From positions 310,001 through 374,000 of the forward strand of contig JAKLMB010000015.1 in assembly GCA_022813625.1 (NCBI GenBank): a stretch of DNA of 64,000 nt, read 5' to 3'. The notes beneath the pieces are model-generated. The model saw only the letters and a list, made by a program, of their open reading frames with translations, had not been told where the DNA came from and searched no databases. The translations under genes and the position numbers were made by a program. This DNA comes from Aaosphaeria pasadenensis. Lineage: Eukaryota; Ascomycota; Dothideomycetes; Pleosporales. This document shows positions 57,406 to 64,000 of this stretch, piece after piece (the first letter of the stretch is position 1; each line of letters opens with the position of its first letter).

Positions 57406-59518
57406 TTATTTCACCTCCAAACGCAATGCATCATATTGCACATAAACACTCTCGGGAAGCAGAGCGCTTTCATAATTCGTACCCTTGTATGGAAGGCTGA
57501 GTACAAAGGTGTTTTCGCCTGCCTTCAGTAGTGTTGAATTGAACTCGAATTTATGTGCAAGGGTGTAGCAAATGACGGCCGATCGAACGGCACAGGAACT
57601 ACTCTGCCAATATCTGCGAGATGGTGAGATGGCGAGTTGGGAATCATTATGACTACAGATAGACTTACGGGATCACCCAGGGCTTCAAGTCTCGGCCGTT
57701 TACGTTCACGGTATATGGCAGGTTTGAGTACGGCTCGCTTGCGTTGTATACGTCAGTGTTGCCGGCAGCCGTCTTAGCTCCAGCTAGCTGAACGGTAAAT
57801 GTAGCGGTTGATCTGTTCTTCAGTTGGGCTTCGGTTGCATCGAATAGAACTGTCCAGTTATTGATATTGTCGTAGACTGGATTGGGTCGCACATAGTTTG
57901 CCTTGCCTCCGAAAACACTCCAGTGGACGTAGTTCAGGGCTTTGGCTGGGTCATCCTTACCAACCTTGTACGTGACGCCCTTTGGAAATTCATCAACAAA
58001 ATCATACGCAGCCCAGTACACCCGGTACTCTTGTGGGTGCAGCGATCTATCGGAGGGAGCATAGCCATGTCGGAACTCCCCAGAACTTTTGTCTGGCGTG
58101 CCGATTCGCCAAAGTTCAGTGCCTGCTGTCTCCGGAGTCCACTTCGCATCAATCGTGGTTGTTTTGCCTCCAGATATGAGGATGTCATCCTGTACGTAGT
58201 CTCCGAAGATACCATGTGCGTATACTGTAAGACGGTATTTTCCCGCCTTCACGCGAGGAATGGATACTTTGCCAGCCTTGTCGATATTGGCCCAATACTG
58301 GTATGCTTTCGGGTCAAGAACGTTGTCCTGGAAATCCACTCCGCTCTGAGCTAGGACGGCAATGGGATCAGTGGCACCTTTCGGTAGATTAATCTTGCCC
58401 TTCAAGGTTCCCCGTCCGGATGTCGGGACGTAATTGGGCACATGCTGCGCGATTGAATCGTAGAACTCTGCGTTCCAGTCCGGCTTTGCGTATTGTTCTG
58501 CATCACGTCGAAGATCTGCGAGCGGCGTCTTGGGTTTGCCTTTGTTGAAGTGAAAGTATTGCTATAGTTCTTCAGCATTTAAGCAGCAAGCATAGTCGAA
58601 GCACTTACTGGCCCAAATGTTCTGTCGAAACCGTCGGTAATATTTGGGGTGCCATCGCCATGATGATTAGATACTGATGGAATTAGCTTGGTCCGTGGTG
58701 ATCAGCTCATTTGGTTTACCCATGTAATTATAAACGATACCATCAACGACAAGATCGGAGTGAATCGGACCGCCAAAGTACGTGTCAACGGTATTGTGTA
58801 CAAGCCAGGCACCATAAGTAGAGCCATCCTTGCTTGCGCTTCCATCAGCGTACATCCCATGAGCTTTATGGTCCCGCCAGGTATCCTGGAATGTGTACTT
58901 GGTGAAGTAGTCGGCCACTCCTTTCACATAAGGATCGTCGCGATGCGCTAGCCACCAAGTTGCATCCTGTACGACAACTTGACCGTCGGTATTTGGTCGA
59001 GGTGCGTCGAATTCTTCATTTGTGACGAAATGAGTAAAGAGATTTGGCGAATGGTTCGGACGGAGAAGAGTTCTAAATTCTTGAAGATTTCGTAGAAACG
59101 GCGTCTCCTTGTTGTTATACACGAGGCGACTAAAGGTATGAAGGCCAGTTTCCCCTTCGCGAAGAAAATAGTATTGTTCGAGTCGTTGCTTGGTGGCAGT
59201 GTAGGTCTCTCCCATGATGATCCCGCCATACTTTTTCCCTGTACTGTCTTCCCCCTGGACAAGCTTGAAAGTGGCACCTTTGCTTCCTGGTGTGTAGAAC
59301 CCCGATGGCGTGCAATAACAATCCAGGTAAAGTGTGCCGGATCCTAGAAGATCCTGACCGTCGAGTGTAAGCCCATCAACCTTCCCAGTCTGCTTGCTCA
59401 CGGTGGCATAGAGGCGTTCGTTGGCGATGGTAAGGCGGCTATCATTTTCTGTTGCATTAAGAATTGCGAAAGCTCCTGGTAACAGGAATTGGGCAGTGAT
59501 GAGTGCCAGGAATCGCAT
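57406..59518 (-). CDS. Rhamnogalacturonan endolyase (PL4 family)
   Basis: Four exons on the minus strand (59518-58720, 58673-58609, 58561-57669, 57613-57406) give 654 residues, typical for PL4. A signal peptide (about 1-18) leads to the catalytic N-terminal beta-sandwich (LTIANERLYATVSKQTG, KDGSTYGAWLVH), then N-H-H-G-D-G-T-P-N and FDRTFGPQYFHFN after the first two short introns. The central FnIII-like domain starts GRGTLKGKINLP, and the C-terminal carbohydrate-binding-like domain has ELWRIGTPD. Two places that look like frameshifts (58.67 kb and 57.64 kb) are resolved by introns of 46 and 55 bp. It cleaves rhamnogalacturonan I in plant cell walls. Confidence 0.93.
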
Positions 59519-60088
59519 CTTCGATCAGTCTTTTGGAATACGAGATGTGGAGGCATGGTGGTAGGATTTCAATGAGGTTTATGTAGATTTCAATAATGAG
59601 TTCAAGTAAATTAAGAGCCAGTGACCCCTCAAGGTAATTATATTTCAAGGTTCGATGGCATACATCCGGTTGGTGCACAAATTGGAGTTCCTGCGCTGGT
59701 GCATGTAGATCCGGGGTAGCCAATCACGGCTCGGGACATTTCCAACCGAGCCTTATCGCTCCCTCTCCATCCGGCATAGACCAGTGATGGGCTGTTCACG
59801 TGCATCATCGACCTTCGTGATTGCGTGACACTGATCGTCACCGTCTAGCCGACACCTACAAGAGATGGATTCTTAGACCTTCATCGACGTGCGTCCCTAT
59901 ACACCGCAACGTCCGTCATTATATTGTCCTGCCCTCTTCTCTCTAGTATCGTCGAGGTGTTTCTGACGGTCCTGTTTCTGACGGTCCTGTTTCTGACGGT
60001 CCCGGCTTTGGCCAGCATTCTATCTCAAGGCTTCGTGTAGTGTTATCTTTGATTTGACTCATTGCCTGGCGGGCAAAGTCAATCCAAG
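59519..60088. other. Intergenic between divergent lyase and MFS genes
   Basis: 570 bp shared upstream region of the PL4 lyase (minus strand) and MFS transporter (plus strand). It contains the three-unit tandem repeat at 59958-60002. Confidence 0.4.
59958..60002 (+). repeat. Perfect 15-bp tandem repeat, three copies
   Basis: TGTTTCTGACGGTCC is repeated three times without mismatch, ending 86 bases before the MFS start codon. It contains a TGAC half-site-like core in each unit; length variation between strains is likely. Confidence 0.85.
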
Positions 60089-61615
60089 ATGAGCCGTGAC
60101 CCTAGCATCGACATTCCCAGAGAAAACAGTCCATTATTGGCAGCATGCCAGGAATCGCCGGAGGCAAACGTCGTAAAAGATGAAGTCATCACATTTCACC
60201 CCGATGACCCCGAGGACCCTAGGAACTGGTCTTGGTACCGCAAATGGCTCATGATTGCTGCGATAATACCCATAGATTTGAGTGTTAGCTGGGGAGCTTC
60301 CGGGTTCTCTCCAGCAGCAGCAGATTTTGCCAAAGATCTGAACGTATCTCCCCAGGTAGCGACGCTAGGATTGAGTCTCTACATCCTTGGTCTTGCTTTC
60401 GGACCCATGAGTTTGGCACCGCTGTCTGAGTATTTCGGCAGACGGCCTATCTATGTCTTTTCATACGGCATTTTCCTCGTTCTGCTTCTAGGAACTACCT
60501 TTGTGGAGAACTTGGCGGCATTCTTCGTCTTGAGATTCTTCTCTGGGTACTTTTCGTCTGTAACCATTTCGAATTTTGGCGGCACCATCGCAGATCTTTT
60601 CCATCATCATGACACTGGACCGGCTATGAGCTGGTTTCTCTGGGCTGCAACGGGAGGCTCGCCCACCGGTTTCGTTCTATTCTCCTTCATCGCGAAAGGC
60701 AGATCATGGCACGGAGTTTTCCGCGCAATGTTCTTCATCTGCTTTACATTTTGGGTGATTATGACAGGGGCACTGTACTACCTGGGCGAAACGAGACACA
60801 GCGTCCTGCTTCTACGCAGAGCTAAATCACTACGAGCTACCACCGGAAACGAAGAATTGAATGTGTCCGACGAGATGAAGCAGCGAGGACCAAGGCAATT
60901 ATTCGGCACAGCACTCACTCGGCCTTTCCGTTTTCTTGGTAGCGAAGCAATCGTTCAATTCAGTGCTCTTTACAACGGATATCTATACGGTCTATCTTTC
61001 TTATTCAACGGCGCATTCCATCTTATCTTTGGTCCTAATGGATACGGTTTCGATGTGGTTGGGGTCGGTATTTGTTTCGTCGGTATCGTTGTTGGCATCT
61101 GCGCTGGACTGCTTACGAACACATACCAAGAACGATACTATCAAAAGCAAGTTTCGCTGTCCCAGAATCATGACGCTCCCGAGGCGCGCGTTCACCTTGC
61201 CAAACTGGCGGCGATCGTCCTACCTGTCTCACTTGTAGCGTTCGCTTACACGGCGGACCCTTCGATTCCTCCAGTCGTACCCGTTATTGTATCGGCATTT
61301 TGGGGCTGGTCGTTCTATACATTGATCCTTATGACCTTAACATATACGGAGGATGCTTATAAAACGTACTCCGCATCTGCGCTTGCAGGTATTGGCCTCG
61401 TCAGGAACTTGGCTGGTTCAGCATTTCCACTGGCTGGAAGACATCTCTTCGTCAATCTCGGAACCAAGAATTCCTGCCTCATCCTTGCGGGCATGTCGGT
61501 GGTCATGATTCCCATACCTTTTATACTGACGAAATATGGACTTACTCTGAGAAAGAAAAGTCCCTGGGCTGCACACCATGTTGAGGAGGACGAGGAGGAG
61601 ATTGGAGATGCTTAA
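60089..61615 (+). CDS. MFS transporter, DHA1 (12-helix drug/polyamine antiporter) type
   Basis: Single exon. The frame opens earlier but the first ATG is 60089, giving 508 residues. The N-terminal cytoplasmic part has D-P-E-D-P-R-N-W-S, the family mark of fungal DHA1 carriers (Flr1/Tpo1-like). Then LGLSLYILGLAFGPM, SEYFGRRP (motif A variant) and LGETRH after helix 6. A central loop (about 255-295) is followed by helices 7-12. The absence of introns contrasts with the cluster genes. The substrate is unknown: fluconazole-type drugs or polyamines are family possibilities. Confidence 0.9.
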   Translation: MSRDPSIDIPRENSPLLAACQESPEANVVKDEVITFHPDDPEDPRNWSWYRKWLMIAAIIPIDLSVSWGASGFSPAAADFAKDLNVSPQVATLGLSLYILGLAFGPMSLAPLSEYFGRRPIYVFSYGIFLVLLLGTTFVENLAAFFVLRFFSGYFSSVTISNFGGTIADLFHHHDTGPAMSWFLWAATGGSPTGFVLFSFIAKGRSWHGVFRAMFFICFTFWVIMTGALYYLGETRHSVLLLRRAKSLRATTGNEELNVSDEMKQRGPRQLFGTALTRPFRFLGSEAIVQFSALYNGYLYGLSFLFNGAFHLIFGPNGYGFDVVGVGICFVGIVVGICAGLLTNTYQERYYQKQVSLSQNHDAPEARVHLAKLAAIVLPVSLVAFAYTADPSIPPVVPVIVSAFWGWSFYTLILMTLTYTEDAYKTYSASALAGIGLVRNLAGSAFPLAGRHLFVNLGTKNSCLILAGMSVVMIPIPFILTKYGLTLRKKSPWAAHHVEEDEEEIGDA

Positions 61616-61977
61616 TGAGACATGACAACTTCGCTTTCTTTACATGGCATCACGAAATTAGACTGCATACTAGAGACATCGCTCATCTTTCCAAATATGT
61701 TGTTATCATTTGGTTCTCACGTAGCATAGGCCGCTGCCTTGTAAATCGTTACGTCTAGTTGCACGCCCACAACAAATCTATAGACTACAAAGCTGCAAAA
61801 GAAAGCTCTCAAATGGAGATAGAATTGCCAACCAAAGGATGCACCGAAACCATGATCCTGTACACAATGGAATGCTAGAACGCCAGAGCCCAAGAACCAA
61901 CGCCTTCAAATGCAAAGATTCTTCCAAATTTCCGTCCGCAACCCCCTATACCTATCCCACAAATTCACACTACCTCA
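61616..61977. other. Intergenic between convergent genes
   Basis: 3' region of the MFS gene and of the small minus-strand gene; nothing else seen. Confidence 0.4.
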
Positions 61978-62379
61978 TCAAACCATCCCAATAACACATC
62001 CCCAGACCATCACCCCAACACCCATCCAAGCCCACATCGAGTTCACCCTCACCATTCCTCCACCGGAACCACTCGCCCCATCCACCGCATTGAAACACGC
62101 AAAACTCGGTCCTCCCTTCCCATTGCCACCACCTCCCTCCGCAAACTTGCCCTCCAGGCACCTCGAAACTTCAGACCAGTTATCTGTCGTACAATACATG
62201 TAACACTCTGCGCTGTCGCTGGGGGAACCGTATGTGGTGATGGGGTTGATGTGGCCGTTGCAGCATACGTCGAGGTAGGTGGAGTTTGAGCCGCCGAGAG
62301 GGACGGCGCAAGTGGATGTTGTTGTCGTGGGTGGGTTTGGGATGGGTGAGGTGAATGTGCAGGATCGGGGGACTGTCAT
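61978..62379 (-). CDS. Small Cys-rich protein with C-terminal hydrophobic tail
   Basis: Single frame, 133 residues, ATG at 62379. The cysteine pattern (C7, C24, then D-V-C-C-N-G, E-C-Y-M-Y-C, R-C-L, A-C-F-N) and the variable Gly-rich segment match a widespread fungal class of small proteins with a C-terminal transmembrane or GPI-like tail, here M-W-A-W-M-G-V-G-V-M-V-W. No N-terminal signal peptide is visible from this ATG, so an upstream exon might be missed, or the protein is tail-anchored. Function unknown. Confidence 0.6.
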   Translation of the reverse strand: MTVPRSCTFTSPIPNPPTTTTSTCAVPLGGSNSTYLDVCCNGHINPITTYGSPSDSAECYMYCTTDNWSEVSRCLEGKFAEGGGGNGKGGPSFACFNAVDGASGSGGGMVRVNSMWAWMGVGVMVWGCVIGMV

Positions 62380-63402
62380 TTTGAAGTTGGTGAAGAAGGT
62401 CTTTGCCTTTGGCTTGTAGTTTGTGGTGGAATGTTGAAGGCTTTGTGGAAACTTCGGAGCTTTTTTGATGTTGGTATCGTGGTTTGATTTCCGATTGAGA
62501 TGCTTTTAGACCTGACGGCACAAGAATGGAAATGTTGTCTATATGGACCGAATGCGGCCAAAGATGAAGCAATGTACGATGTGAAGTATCGAAACAAAAT
62601 AGGATCCAAATATGCAATAGGGAAAAGATAAAAAAAATGAATGACAATAGGCTTCAACTCCGTATGTCTAATTTCAGAGAACGCCCAGCGTAGTGCAAGT
62701 ATCCGATTCGAAGTAGGAAAGAAAGATAGAATGAATGAATGAATTAATGAGAGAAGTTTGAAAGTGGAAGATACATATTTCACTGAAATAGATCACGGTG
62801 CCACACCGTGCCCATAAACATTCCTTCGCCGTTTATGCTGCTGCTATTTTCGTCTTGGGCTGCACGTACTTTAATTGGTCCGACCACTACGCGCCAGCGC
62901 CAAATTCGTCGTTACGCGAACGACTGGCTCTCGTCGTTTTGCACCACCATATAGATTCCTTGGTCGCGTTAAGACGGATGGTATGTTTCATATGACTTGA
63001 ATCAGATACTCCACATCAATGTCTCTGACCAAGCAGCTACTGGTCGAATTGGGATGTTTGTGTGAATTACGTGATATACGATTTACGATCAAGTCCTGAA
63101 TCGAGGGACTATCTTTACGCGCCTGTGCGACACTAGAACACATTTAATGCATTGAAGTCATATCTCGCAAACAGAATTCAAACAATCTACGAATGAGCTA
63201 AATAAAGACAGACTACCAACAACAAACGAGTGTGAGCTGCGAAAGCATAACGTAGTTTTAGAAGGGAATGGGAGAGATAGGATATGCCAGCCAGATTTGT
63301 GGCATTGTATGATACGCCTTGATTGTCATTGGCGGCATCATTCGACATGGGGTTTAAGGTTATGTCGACGGCACTATAACGACGCCACAAGGACGAAGAC
63401 GC
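62380..63402. other. Intergenic, no supported gene
   Basis: About 1 kb of short frames. The left 250 bases are the leader of the small Cys-rich gene. A GAATGAATGAATTAATGA simple repeat lies around 62732-62749. Confidence 0.4.
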
Positions 63403-64000
63403 CTAATGAGCAAAACGCGTATCGATAGTGTGCTTTCGCTCCTCGACGGACATTTCCTCCAGCTGTCGGGACTTGACCTTATTGCGCCAAACATAGAATG
63501 CTTTCATCAGCCAGAACAGCACGATGTTGGCGGCGCAAAGGCCAAGAAGCGCTCTGTTGCCCTTGTGATAGTACGGCTTGTCCTCTGTTCAAATAACATT
63601 AGTCTGGTGGCAGATGGAACAGGAAAAATGAGATATCTTACCCTCACGATAGATGTTGACTGCAATGATGGAACCCACTTGGTAGGTCATATTGTAGACT
63701 GCAGTGCTAACCGCCCGTGTCCCCACGTTACGCGCATTGCGAGATGTCATGCCAACTAGGATGGAGTGCGTATATGGAATACCAGCAATACCTGTCAGTA
63801 AGGTGTAACGAATCCAGGGACTTGAACTGTCCGGTATGCAGACAAGCGCGATGAAGAATGGCAACATCCAGATGTTACTAATCGAGGCAATAAGGCTACG
63901 TTCATTGAGCTTTTCAGAGAGCCAGCCACAAGCTAGAACGTTGATGGCGAAGAGCATGTAGCCAGGTATAGCCAGCATGTTGGCTTCAAAGACGCTGTAC
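63403..64000 (-). CDS. MFS permease (Dal5/allantoate type), 3' part only
   Basis: The C-terminal portion of a minus-strand gene that continues past the right edge. Two exon parts are present: 64000-63642 and 63584-63403, with a 57-bp intron. The text reads LFAINVLACGWLSEKLNERSL, ...TSRNARNVGTRAVSTAVYNM, then IYREEDKPYYHKGN, which is a helix-11/12 signature of the anion:cation symporter family (as in the permease at 36.4-38.0 kb). The stop TAG is at 63405-63403. Substrate unknown. Confidence 0.85.

Noticed and set aside
58610..58720. Apparent frameshift in the rhamnogalacturonan lyase
   Set aside because: A 46-bp GT-AG intron (58674-58719) and a second of 47 bp restore the family sequence (NYM-VSNHHGDG; FGP-QYFHFN).

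Overview
The window is nuclear DNA from a filamentous ascomycete (Pezizomycotina). It has many short GT-AG introns of about 44-65 bp, a fused tryptophan synthase, SPX-type phosphate transport, fungal Zn2Cys6 and fungal-specific transcription factor proteins, PTH11/rhodopsin-like membrane proteins, secreted plant cell-wall enzymes and a chimeric terpene cyclase-prenyltransferase. Class cannot be fixed from sequence alone; Dothideomycetes is my guess. No rRNA, tRNA, CRISPR array or intact transposon was seen. All spliced models below were built by hand from splice signals and reading-frame continuity.

Left part (1-12.4 kb): the 5' 629 codons of a large unrecognised minus-strand gene run off the left edge. 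Then come a secreted HExxH protein, a zinc-motif/beta-grasp-like hypothetical gene, a broken Cys-rich gene, and two unrecognised genes sharing a repeated cysteine module (C-x20-31-C-x9-12-C-x2-C). Long gene-poor stretches separate them.

Central housekeeping block (12.4-26.9 kb): bifunctional tryptophan synthase, SPX/anion-permease phosphate transporter, a GTGYP-repeat GPI-type surface protein, exocyst SEC6, DPH3, frataxin and the AP-3 sigma subunit. SEC6/DPH3 and frataxin/AP-3 sigma are divergent pairs.

Accessory block (27.6-40.5 kb): a secreted GH5-like protein with a Cys-rich tail and a Gln where the acid/base Glu is expected, a DUF4050-like protein, a P450, an F-box protein, and a divergent pair of an MFS permease and a DapA-family aldolase. 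Five CGG-N12-CCG palindromes flank this pair and the Zn2Cys6 gene that follows, which suggests one small catabolic regulon.

Terpenoid cluster (about 40.5-57.3 kb): a zinc-cluster protein without the middle homology domain, a fungal-specific transcription factor domain protein without a zinc cluster, an FMO-type flavoenzyme, a rhodopsin-domain membrane protein, a P450, a bifunctional class I terpene cyclase/polyprenyl synthase (all metal motifs intact), a DHA2 efflux MFS and an HSL-type alpha/beta hydrolase. Together these are a plausible di- or sesterterpenoid pathway: chain elongation and cyclisation, oxidation, esterase/hydrolase step and export.

Right edge (57.3-64 kb): rhamnogalacturonan lyase (PL4), a second MFS transporter, a small Cys-rich protein with a hydrophobic tail, and the 3' end of an allantoate-permease-type MFS gene.
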